Part shown: one piece after another, positions 8,928 through 16,425 of the stretch
Position numbering within the stretch: position 1 is the stretch's first letter
Layout: each line of letters starts with the position of its first letter
Source of the DNA: an uncultured Bacteroidota bacterium
GTDB taxonomy: Bacteria; Bacteroidota; Bacteroidia; Bacteroidales; UBA12077
Assembly (NCBI GenBank): GCA_913055635.1
Contig: CAJXLK010000018.1
Location: 17,690 to 81,689, forward strand
Direction: 5' to 3'
DNA: 64,000 nucleotides
Translations under genes and position numbers: made by a program
Notes under the pieces: model-generated
Databases searched by the model: none
The model's input: only the letters and a program-made list of their open reading frames with translations
Told to the model about the DNA's origin: nothing

Positions 8928-9704
8928 TTAAAACAATTGTTTGAAATACGAAGGGGCGTGGATCAAATGTGATCCATACCAGGTGAAATATTCGCCTTCC
9001 ACCCTTTTGATCTCGGCCTTCGGAAAGGAATCGGCCAGCTTGTTCAATTCGCTGGCTTTAAAGTTGTAAGGCTCAGAGGGCAGCAAAATGAAATCCGGCT
9101 TGCTCGCGCGGATCTCCTTTTCCGAGATGATGGGGTACGACTCGGATTTATCGGCAAACACATTTTCTATCCCGCATCTCTGGAGCATGTCATGGATAAA
9201 GGTGTTGCGGTTGATCGTGTAAAAGGGGTTGTTCCATATCAGGTACACCGCCCTGATGATGCCAGGGGGGATGTGGTTAAGCTGGCTGAAGGCCTCCCTT
9301 ATTTGCTGCTGTATCTGGCCTGCCCGATCATCGCGGCCACATATTTGCCCGATGGAGGCGATCATCTCCAGGGCATCTTCCAGATTATGAACATCGCTGA
9401 CCCATACCGGATGAGTTTTGGCCAGATCCAACACCTCTCGCTGGGCATTTTCCTCCTTCGCTGCAAGGATCAAATCTGCTCCGGTCTTGTTGATTTCATG
9501 AGTGTTAAGCCCCATTACCCCGCCAATCACCGGAATCTTTTTGACCTTGTCGGCCGGATGAATGCAAAAACGGGTCCTCCCCACCATTTGCTCCTCCAGG
9601 CCCAGGTCAACCAACAACTCAGTTATGGAAGGCACCAGCGAAACAATGCGCTGTGGATACCCCTTAATCTCTACATGACGATTGATTTGATCTTTTACTT
9701 CCAT
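8928..9704 (-). CDS. helical-backbone metal/cobalamin receptor (BtuF-like) without signal peptide
   Basis: A 258-residue protein of the periplasmic-binding-protein family PF01497 (BtuF/FhuD type). RIVSLVPSITELLVDLGLEE is the standard first lobe, followed by VVGR-like MVGRTRFCIHP, VIGGVMGLNTHEI, PDLIL-type ADLILAAKEEN, a long backbone helix near 125-140, and a second lobe ending WYGSHLIHAP. Family members capture cobalamin or ferric chelates for ABC importers. No signal peptide or lipobox is present, and an in-frame TGA lies five codons upstream of the ATG, so none has been missed through a wrong start. Either it acts in the cytoplasm or it is exported by another route. No importer permease or ATPase is adjacent. 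Confidence 0.8.
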   Translation of the reverse strand: MEVKDQINRHVEIKGYPQRIVSLVPSITELLVDLGLEEQMVGRTRFCIHPADKVKKIPVIGGVMGLNTHEINKTGADLILAAKEENAQREVLDLAKTHPVWVSDVHNLEDALEMIASIGQICGRDDRAGQIQQQIREAFSQLNHIPPGIIRAVYLIWNNPFYTINRNTFIHDMLQRCGIENVFADKSESYPIISEKEIRASKPDFILLPSEPYNFKASELNKLADSFPKAEIKRVEGEYFTWYGSHLIHAPSYFKQLF

Positions 9705-9816
9705 GGCTCGCCTTAATCATTGGTGGTATGAACACGCCCAAATATTTGTATAAAAATAGCACAATCCATCAAACCGCCATGAGCAAATCTTTATTCTCTT
9801 TGAAAATTTTAAATTC

Positions 9817-9897
9817 GACCCCGCTTAGCGGGGTCATCCCGAATACCACCCCGCTTAGCGGGGTCCATTGTAAAAATCTCCCCGCTTAGCGGGGTCA
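9817..9897. repeat. family A palindrome array (3 copies)
   Basis: Three copies of the 16-bp near-perfect palindrome ccccgcttagcggggt, starting near 9819, 9849 and 9880 and spaced about 30 bp apart. All are in the CTTAGC orientation. They lie in the 226-bp gap between the 3' end of the EndoQ-UvrD gene and the BtuF-like gene. Each copy can form a 7-bp GC-rich hairpin. No T-run follows, so these are not ordinary terminators. Confidence 0.9.
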
Positions 9898-9930
9898 GTT
9901 TTGGGCTCGGTTCAGACTCGTTTCCGGGAT

Positions 9931-12900
9931 TTAAAAGAGTTTAAGCTGCGAATCTTCCGTTTGCTTTTTTTGATAGGTGTTTTCCGCCACTTCGGTGAGT
10001 TCTTTTTCGATTTGATCCAAAAACGGGCTTGGCGGCAATTTTTTTTCCTGCCCCATGACGGAGCGTTTGCGGGCATGGGTGAGATACAAATAGGATTCGG
10101 CCCGGGTCATACCCACATACAGCAGACGTTTTTCCTCTTCCCGGTCGCTTTGTTGGCTTTTAAACAGGGAATAGGGAAGGAGACCGTCTTCACAGCCGGC
10201 AATAAAAACACATTTGAATTCCAGTCCTTTGGAGGCATGGAGGGTCATCAGGGTTACTTTTTCGCTCTGGCCCTGGTGGGAATCTCCGGGAGCCCCGAGT
10301 TTAAGGTAACGGATGAATTCCTGGGTGCTATTTTGAAAAGAGGCGGCCAGGTCTTTAATTTTCTGGCGTACCTCTTGGGCATGGTCCTCCTCCTTTTCTC
10401 CGGCGAGGTTATTCAGCAACAGTTCTGCTTTTTCTTTGACCGTTTCCCGTTGCCGGAGTTCCTCAGTAAGCGATTCAGCAGTGGCAGACAGGTTTTGGAT
10501 CTTCGAGGTTTGATTTTTAATGTAGGTGTTATGTGGGTTTTCAGAGCGTTCGATCAGGTGGCGCACTTTCTGTACCAGGGGATGATGAAAAAAGACATCG
10601 TCCACCACCGATTGATAGGGGATGGTATGGTCCTGCAGGGCTTTTTCGATATCACCCATTTGAGCCCTTGTTCGGCACAGGATGGCGAAATCGGAGAGGC
10701 TTTCAATCTGCTCATCCCCCTGGCCGCCTGTAATACCGCTGTCCATGGAGAAAAAACGCAATCCTCCGCTCAAAGATTCGATGGTTCGTGCAATGTATTC
10801 GGCCTCACTTTTCTCGCTTTGGTGTGGGGCTATTTTAATTTTAACCCCATCGCTTAGCCCTTCCAGCCCTTTTTGTTGAAGCACGTTGCCTGAGGCCTGC
10901 AAGATGTTGCGGGAACAACGGTAACTGGTATGCAGCGTATATTGGGCGGTATCGGGATGGTCTTCAATAAAACGACTGATGAACCTTTTGCTGGAGCCAC
11001 GGAAGCCATAAATGGCCTGGTTGGGATCGCCAATGACAAAGAGGTTGGGGGGCTCGGCATTTTGGGTTAAAAGCTGCAGCAACTGGTACTGCAGGGGGTT
11101 GATGTCCTGAAATTCATCGACCAGGATCCACCGATAGCCTCGGGCCATCTGGTCCCGGATGTCAGGATTGTTCTCAAGCACCTGTAGGGTTTGATGGATC
11201 AGATCATCCAGGTCAAACACATCCAGGGTTTGAAGGTGGCGTTCATATTGATCAAACGTCTTTTGGACCTCCCGGGCATCCTGGTCCATGTTCAGGGGAG
11301 TCTCCCTCTGCTGTTTGATCCGGCTGAACAGAGCGGCCTGCTTTCTGGCCTGTTGGGCATTGATATCAAAGATTTTGCCAATCAACTCCTGTTTTTCCTG
11401 TTGATCGATCACCGTGAAGCGATTGCTCCGGCTGGCCAGGCTTGCATATTCTTGGAGGAACTGGTAGCCGAAGGCGTGGAAGGTGGCGATGGCCAGTTCA
11501 TCGGCCTGGCCGGGGCGATCCAGCAAGTCATGGCACCGGTCTTTCATCTCACCGGCGGCCTTGTTGGTAAAGGTGATGGCCAAAAGGTTTTGGGGATTGA
11601 TCTGTTGCTTTTCCACCAGGTAAGCCATCCGGCGGGTTAAAACCCGGGTTTTGCCGGTGCCGGGCCCGGCAATCACCACGGCCGGCCCCCTGTGATGGGC
11701 AGCTGCCTGCCTTTGTTGAGGGTTTAACCCTTCCAAAGGTCCCGCTCCATAGGTCTTATAAGAGGAAGGCTTTTCTTCGGCCACCACCTGTTCAGCCGAA
11801 GCGGCTTCCAATCGCCGGTATTCGGCCAAATCAAAATGGATGAGCTGCCTTGGGGCAGGTTTGCGGAAAGCCCTAGAGGCATCAAACAACGATTCCTGGT
11901 TCCCGATAAACCTGAGCTCATCGGGCTGGAAAACTTTGATTTCTCCGTACTGGCCATCAAAGCCTTCATGGATGATCACTTCATTGTTGCGCATCCGACG
12001 AATGGCCTCACCCAATACCTGGCCGCCCAGCTGGCTGACCTGATCCGTCGGGAGGTATTGCAGGATATTGAATTCACTGCCGGCCTTGCGGATCAACTGA
12101 TCGTAGCGGCGGGTGATCTTTTTGGACTTTTCTCCAACGCCTTCGATCTCCGATAAAATCTCCTTAAGCGGTATGATGGAATAGTAAGGAAGCCGGTTCT
12201 TGCGCTGCTCAATGTCCTGGCGGTCAGAAAGCCTTACAATGCGGTTAACCACACCAACCGTTACCTGCTTGCCACATACCGGACAAATGCCCCGGTGCTT
12301 GAGGGTCTGTACCGGATTCCAGCAAATGCCGCACTTGCGGTGCCCATCATAGTGGTATTTGCCCTCCTGGGGAAACATGTCAAAGGTGCCGCCAAATTGG
12401 CCCGGATCCCCCGTCTTCATGGCTTCTACCATCGCCTGGTAGGTCAGGGAGGTTTTGAATAAATTGGCATTGCGGCCCAGTTTTTCCGGCGAATGGGCAT
12501 CCGAGTTGGATACCAGGGTGTAGGCGTCCAGAAAACTGCACATCCAGTTCAGTGGTGGATCGGTGGAAAGGCCGGTCTCAACAGTATGAATCTCGCCAGA
12601 TAGGTCCTCAAAACACTCCTTGATGCTGTCGAAGCCCGATTTAGATCCAAAAACGGAAAACCATGGTGTCCAGATGTGGGCGGGAATGAAGAAATTCTCC
12701 GGGTTGACTTCCAGGGTCAGCTCCAGTAAATCGCGCACGTCCATGCCTAAAATGGGCCGCCCGTCAGAGGTGATGTTGAAATCCATCGACGAAAGCTTCT
12801 GCTGAAATTGCCCGACGGCCTCAAAGTCGGGGGCCAGGATGACGCTGTGAACTTTACGTACCTGTCCGTTCTTCTTGTAGATGTTGCTGATCTCCGCCGA

Positions 12901-13164
12901 AAGCATAAAACGCACCGAATTCTCAGGCGTCTCGGCTACGATATTATCCAGTTTATAGCTTTCTTTGAGTTTGAATAATCCGGGTTCGGCTGGTTCCAAC
13001 TTTTCCTTCATCTCCTTCAGCCACTCAGGATGGGTGAAGTCGCCCGTGCCTACTACCTTGATGCCCTTGACCCGGGCCCAGTAATCCAGATACTCGGGAC
13101 GCAGCTGCTTGCTGGTGGCCATCGAAAAATGAGAGTGGATATGAAGGTCTGCAATGAAATCCAT
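9931..13164 (-). CDS. EndoQ-type PHP endonuclease fused to UvrD/PcrA-like helicase
   Basis: A 1077-residue fusion. Residues ~1-430 are EndoQ-like: PHP metal motifs DLHIHSHFS, GTGDFTHPEW and SNSDAHSPEKLGRNANLF, with HIWTPWFSVFGSKSGFDSI between them. A four-Cys zinc site (CGIC ... CPVCGK) sits near residues 278-302. EndoQ nicks 5' of deaminated bases or abasic sites. Residues ~480-1060 are a superfamily 1A helicase: Walker A AGPGTGKTRVLTRR, motif Ia ITFTNKAAGEMKDR, motif II ILVDEFQDINPLQ, motif III GDPNQAIYGFRGSS, motif V MTLHASKGLEF and motif VI YVGMTRAESYLYL. All helicase motifs look intact. Inference: one polypeptide could nick at a damaged base and unwind from the nick. It is the first gene of its strand here, divergent from the permease cluster. 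Confidence 0.9.
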   Translation of the reverse strand: MDFIADLHIHSHFSMATSKQLRPEYLDYWARVKGIKVVGTGDFTHPEWLKEMKEKLEPAEPGLFKLKESYKLDNIVAETPENSVRFMLSAEISNIYKKNGQVRKVHSVILAPDFEAVGQFQQKLSSMDFNITSDGRPILGMDVRDLLELTLEVNPENFFIPAHIWTPWFSVFGSKSGFDSIKECFEDLSGEIHTVETGLSTDPPLNWMCSFLDAYTLVSNSDAHSPEKLGRNANLFKTSLTYQAMVEAMKTGDPGQFGGTFDMFPQEGKYHYDGHRKCGICWNPVQTLKHRGICPVCGKQVTVGVVNRIVRLSDRQDIEQRKNRLPYYSIIPLKEILSEIEGVGEKSKKITRRYDQLIRKAGSEFNILQYLPTDQVSQLGGQVLGEAIRRMRNNEVIIHEGFDGQYGEIKVFQPDELRFIGNQESLFDASRAFRKPAPRQLIHFDLAEYRRLEAASAEQVVAEEKPSSYKTYGAGPLEGLNPQQRQAAAHHRGPAVVIAGPGTGKTRVLTRRMAYLVEKQQINPQNLLAITFTNKAAGEMKDRCHDLLDRPGQADELAIATFHAFGYQFLQEYASLASRSNRFTVIDQQEKQELIGKIFDINAQQARKQAALFSRIKQQRETPLNMDQDAREVQKTFDQYERHLQTLDVFDLDDLIHQTLQVLENNPDIRDQMARGYRWILVDEFQDINPLQYQLLQLLTQNAEPPNLFVIGDPNQAIYGFRGSSKRFISRFIEDHPDTAQYTLHTSYRCSRNILQASGNVLQQKGLEGLSDGVKIKIAPHQSEKSEAEYIARTIESLSGGLRFFSMDSGITGGQGDEQIESLSDFAILCRTRAQMGDIEKALQDHTIPYQSVVDDVFFHHPLVQKVRHLIERSENPHNTYIKNQTSKIQNLSATAESLTEELRQRETVKEKAELLLNNLAGEKEEDHAQEVRQKIKDLAASFQNSTQEFIRYLKLGAPGDSHQGQSEKVTLMTLHASKGLEFKCVFIAGCEDGLLPYSLFKSQQSDREEEKRLLYVGMTRAESYLYLTHARKRSVMGQEKKLPPSPFLDQIEKELTEVAENTYQKKQTEDSQLKLF

Positions 13165-13385
13165 AATGGGAAGCTTTGTTCAAATTTCTTAAAAATTTTG
13201 ACCCCTTCCCCGAAAGGCTAATGTGGGTTGTTAACAAAAGCCAACAAATTATGCACAGGGAGGTAAACGGTTCCTTTTTCTTGTTCGCTTGCGCACATCT
13301 CCTGTTTTTATGCCGTACAGATTTAGCCGGGGTTTGGAGTGGCAACTTCAAATCAAAAGGCTGTTAGTTAAATATTTATGTTGCT

Positions 13386-13401
13386 TGGCACGTTACTTGA
13401 T
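13386..13401 (+). promoter_or_regulatory. sigma-54-type -24/-12 promoter candidate
   Basis: TGGCACGTTACTTGAT matches the TGGCACG-N4-TTGCW consensus, with the invariant GG and correct spacing; the -12 element is TTGA instead of TTGC. It lies about 290 bp before the permease at 13691. The distance and the -12 mismatch lower confidence, but the sister permease at 16426 has the same element close to its start. Confidence 0.5.
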
Positions 13402-13486
13402 GAAGAAATCCCTGAGTAATGATTATTACGCTTTTAGATATTGAAAAGATATTCAAAGAGGGTTGATGTTTTAAATCGACCCCATT

Positions 13487-13650
13487 AAAAACTTCCCTAA
13501 GCGGGGTTTCCACCGAAGACGACCCCGCTAAGCGGGGTTAGTGAAAACTTCCCTAAGCGGGGTTTCCACCGAAAGCGACCCCGCTAAGCGGGGTATTGAA
13601 AACTTCTCTAAGCGGGGTTTCCACCGAAAGCGACCCCGCTAAGCGGGGGG
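13487..13650. repeat. three tandem ~55-bp units built on family A palindromes
   Basis: Units begin at 13487, 13544 and 13599. Each has aaaacttc(c/t)ctaagcgg, then gtttccaccgaa(a/g), then a full ccccgctaagcgggg palindrome. Unit lengths are 57, 55 and 52 bp, differing by a few bases. The half-palindrome in the first part can also pair with the full palindrome, so alternative hairpins are possible. There are no unique spacers, so this is not a CRISPR array. Confidence 0.9.
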
Positions 13651-13690
13651 TAAGATCATCTGTACTGATAAATCCTTCAAAAAGTTGTCT

Positions 13691-16072
13691 ATGTTCAGCA
13701 ATTACCTAAAATCTGCCATCCGTCATCTTAAGAAATATCGATTTTATACCATCATTAATGTCACCGGTCTGGCCATTGGCCTGGCCGCTTCCATTCTCTT
13801 GTTCCTGTATATTCGTTTCGAGTTGAGCTACGACACTTTTCACCAGGGGCATGAACAGATTTATCGCATTGTTTCCCATGTAGAAAGGCCGGGAGGCAAG
13901 TCCATGGTGGTCCCGCGCACTTTGGCCAAAGTATCAGGAGCAATGAAAAGGGAGATACCGGAAGTCACCGAAACCAATAAGCTCTATGAAGATGAGGTGA
14001 CCTTGATAGACCAGAAGGAGCATATGTATCCCGACATCGAGCTGATGTATACGGATTCTTCTTTTTTCGAGGTGTTTTCTTTTAAAGTACACCAGGGCGA
14101 GGGAGCTACTGCACTAAGCACCCCTGGAGAAGTGGTGATCACCCGTTCACTGGCCAGCCGGTATTTTGGCAGTGAAGATCCCATTGGGAAGGAGATACGG
14201 CGAAAAACGAAGCGTTATACAGTAGGGGCTGTGCTTAAAGATATACCCGCCAACTCCCATTTTGACTTCGACATGCTGACCAGTTTTAAGACCATGGAGC
14301 ATCCCGAACGGTTTATGGAACAACATGGTTGGGATTTTTTCACCTATTTTCGTGTTAAACCCGGTGTGCAGAAACAGGAATGGGCCGGTGAAGTCCAAAG
14401 CCTGGCCAACCGCATAGGGACCAACATGATGCAGGAGATTGGTTCTGAGGGAGCTTTCGATGTGCAGACCCGGGTTCAGCCATTGACCCGCATCCACCTT
14501 CATTCCGGGTACAATTTTGATATCGACCCCCAGGGCGACATCAACACCATTTATATCTTTTCTTTCCTGGCAGCTTTCATACTGGTTATCGCCATCGTCA
14601 ATTTTGTCAACCTGGTCACTGCCCATGGTGAGTACCGTTCTCGTGAGATGGGGATGCGCAAGGTACTGGGTGCCCGCAGGAAATCTCTGATTATCCAACA
14701 CCTGCTGGAATCATTTGTGGTGGTTTTTGGGGCCCTGATCATCTCACTGGTGTTGGTGAACTGGCTGGCCGATCCTTTGGGCAACCTGTTGAACAGTGAG
14801 CTGGTGATCGACTGGATAAATCCATCGTTTATACTGTCTCTGGTTGGTTTTGCTGTTTTGGTGGGGCTAATGGCCGGTTCCTACCCGGCGTTCTATCTTT
14901 CCCGATTCGATCCGGTGAAAATTTTCAGCCGCACAGGAAGCCGCGGCACCCGGAACAGAACGCTGCAGATTGGCCTGGTGGTGGTGCAGTTTGGCATTGC
15001 CATCTTCCTGATCACCTCGCTGATCATCCTGCGTGATCAACTCAACTATTTGAACAACAAAGAACTGGGGGTAAACCAGGAAAACATCCTGGTGATTCAG
15101 AATGTTACCGGCGATATCCGCGAGAGTTACCAAGCCCTCAGAGAAGAGTTAATGCAATACCCCTCCATTCAGGAAGTCACCGCTTCGGTAAGCTATCCGG
15201 GCGCCGGCCGGGCAGTGCAGACGGCTAAAAAAGCGGAGGATCCCTCTTCCGAATCCATCGTCATTCAGGAAAATCGGGTGCAGGATCACTATGTGCAAAC
15301 CTATGGGATTGAAATGGTTAAGGGCCGAGACTTCCGCCAGGAACTGGCCAGTGACAGTACCGGTTTTATTCTTAACCAACAGGCTGTTGATAAGTTGGGC
15401 CTGAGCCATCCTATCGGCAAACAGATAGAAGTTTTTCAGCAAAAAGGGCAAGTCATCGGGGTGATGAAAGATTTTCACTTCCGCTCGTTCCACCATCAAA
15501 TCGAACCCCTGGTGCTTTCTCATTACTACGATTATTTTCAAAACATATCTGTTAAAATGGACATGCGCAATGTTTCGGCAACATTGGACCATGTTCGCCA
15601 GGTGATTGATGAGTTTGATTCACAGTATTATTTCAGGTATACTTTTATTGATGATGTGTTTGCTCAGCTGCACCAGCAGGAGCGGCAAACCAACAAGATG
15701 ATCATGGCCGGTTCGGTCCTGGCTATCTTTCTGGCCATTCTCGGGCTTTTTGCCCTGAGCTCCTTCACGGTGGTTAAGCGTAGCCGGGAGATCGCCATCC
15801 GTAAGGCCATGGGGGCCTCTTACCACCGGGTGGTTCGCCTGCTGCTGATCGATATCCTCAGATGGGTTGTACTGGTCAACGTGCTGGCCTGGCCCGCCGC
15901 ATGGTATTTTATGAACGGCTGGCTGCAGAATTTTGCCTACCGCATCGAGCTCCAGGTATGGATGTTCCTGCTGGGTGGGCTCATTGCACTGGGCATCGCC
16001 GGGTTAACCATTAGCGCTCAAACTATTCGGGCTGCCGCTGTCAACCCCGCCCACAAACTCAGAGATGAATGA
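13691..16072 (+). CDS. MacB/FtsX-type ABC transporter permease, double unit (no. 1)
   Basis: A 793-residue inner-membrane protein with two MacB-like halves. An N-terminal membrane helix (~18-40, LAIGLAASILLFLYIRFELS) leads into a periplasmic MacB_PCD domain to ~270. FtsX helices follow at ~280-305, 340-365 and 380-405, with the coupling segment REMGMRKVLGARR between them. A second unit starts at ~430 (VQFGIAIFLITSLIILR), followed by a second periplasmic domain and FtsX helices to the end, with REIAIRKAMGAS and terminal NPAHKLRDE. Such proteins pair with a separate ATPase and act as mechanotransducers rather than pumps across the membrane. ATG 13691 is preferred to TTG 13685. About 70 percent identical by eye to the next permease. 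Confidence 0.9.
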   Translation: MFSNYLKSAIRHLKKYRFYTIINVTGLAIGLAASILLFLYIRFELSYDTFHQGHEQIYRIVSHVERPGGKSMVVPRTLAKVSGAMKREIPEVTETNKLYEDEVTLIDQKEHMYPDIELMYTDSSFFEVFSFKVHQGEGATALSTPGEVVITRSLASRYFGSEDPIGKEIRRKTKRYTVGAVLKDIPANSHFDFDMLTSFKTMEHPERFMEQHGWDFFTYFRVKPGVQKQEWAGEVQSLANRIGTNMMQEIGSEGAFDVQTRVQPLTRIHLHSGYNFDIDPQGDINTIYIFSFLAAFILVIAIVNFVNLVTAHGEYRSREMGMRKVLGARRKSLIIQHLLESFVVVFGALIISLVLVNWLADPLGNLLNSELVIDWINPSFILSLVGFAVLVGLMAGSYPAFYLSRFDPVKIFSRTGSRGTRNRTLQIGLVVVQFGIAIFLITSLIILRDQLNYLNNKELGVNQENILVIQNVTGDIRESYQALREELMQYPSIQEVTASVSYPGAGRAVQTAKKAEDPSSESIVIQENRVQDHYVQTYGIEMVKGRDFRQELASDSTGFILNQQAVDKLGLSHPIGKQIEVFQQKGQVIGVMKDFHFRSFHHQIEPLVLSHYYDYFQNISVKMDMRNVSATLDHVRQVIDEFDSQYYFRYTFIDDVFAQLHQQERQTNKMIMAGSVLAIFLAILGLFALSSFTVVKRSREIAIRKAMGASYHRVVRLLLIDILRWVVLVNVLAWPAAWYFMNGWLQNFAYRIELQVWMFLLGGLIALGIAGLTISAQTIRAAAVNPAHKLRDE

Positions 16073-16107
16073 GACCGCCCCATAACAACCCCCGGTAAAG
16101 ATTTTAA

Positions 16108-16167
16108 TGAAACCCACATGCAAAGCCTTACAAAACAAGGCTATCAATAAAGCATTTGGGTCCATGG
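16108..16167. repeat. family B inverted repeat, copy 1
   Basis: About 60 bp beginning tgaaacccacatgcaaagcc and ending gcatttgggtccatgg. The ends are imperfectly complementary (CCCACATGC against GCATTTGGGT). Central cttacaaaacaaggctat matches the other copies. It lies upstream of permease 2. Confidence 0.7.
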
Positions 16168-16263
16168 TGAGCTTTTTCGATAAGAATTGATCCTGGTGGA
16201 ATACTATACGGAAATAAGTCTTTATCCAAATGAAGTCTTTAATATAAGCATATTCCAAAGAAC

Positions 16264-16279
16264 CGTTCGATATCGAACG
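16264..16279. promoter_or_regulatory. perfect 16-bp palindrome, candidate enhancer site
   Basis: CGTTCGATATCGAACG is a perfect inverted repeat centred about 95 bp upstream of the -24 element at 16367. This is the usual position for binding of an NtrC-type activator dimer. Which regulator binds is not known. Confidence 0.5.
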
Positions 16280-16366
16280 CAGCCCGTATTCATACCGAAC
16301 ACCTTTCCGCAGTCATTTATTTTGCTTTTTGTTTTAAATGTTTGTTATTCTGATTTTTATGGCATA

Positions 16367-16382
16367 TGGCATGTTAATTGAG
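16367..16382 (+). promoter_or_regulatory. sigma-54-type -24/-12 promoter for permease 2
   Basis: TGGCATGTTAATTGAG fits TGGC-N7-TTGC with the final C replaced by A. The expected transcription start is near 16393, 33 bp before ATG 16426. This supports that ATG and rules out the in-frame TTG at 16378, which lies inside the -12 element. Confidence 0.6.
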
Positions 16383-16425
16383 CAAAATTTTAAATGATGT
16401 GAGAGAACCTTTCAAAAAAGGATTT

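Larger units (their letters stand above)
13165..13690. other. 526-bp divergent intergenic region
   Basis: Gap between the EndoQ-UvrD start (minus) and the first large permease (plus). It contains a sigma-54-like -24/-12 element (13386-13401), a TTGTTAACAA palindrome (13228-13237) and three tandem ~55-bp units carrying family A palindromes (13487-13650). No ORF or RNA gene was recognised. If the -24/-12 element drives the permease, the whole repeat array is transcribed as its 5' leader. Confidence 0.8.
16073..16425. other. 353-bp leader region between permeases 1 and 2
   Basis: No gene is seen. The region holds a family B inverted repeat (16108-16167), a perfect 16-bp palindrome (16264-16279) and a sigma-54-type promoter (16367-16382). 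Together they indicate that permease 2 has its own regulated promoter rather than being read only from permease 1. Confidence 0.75.

Noticed and set aside
13487..13650. Regular ~55-bp repeats resembling a small CRISPR array
   Set aside because: The whole unit repeats, so there are no unique spacers, and no cas genes are near. The units are built on the family A palindrome.
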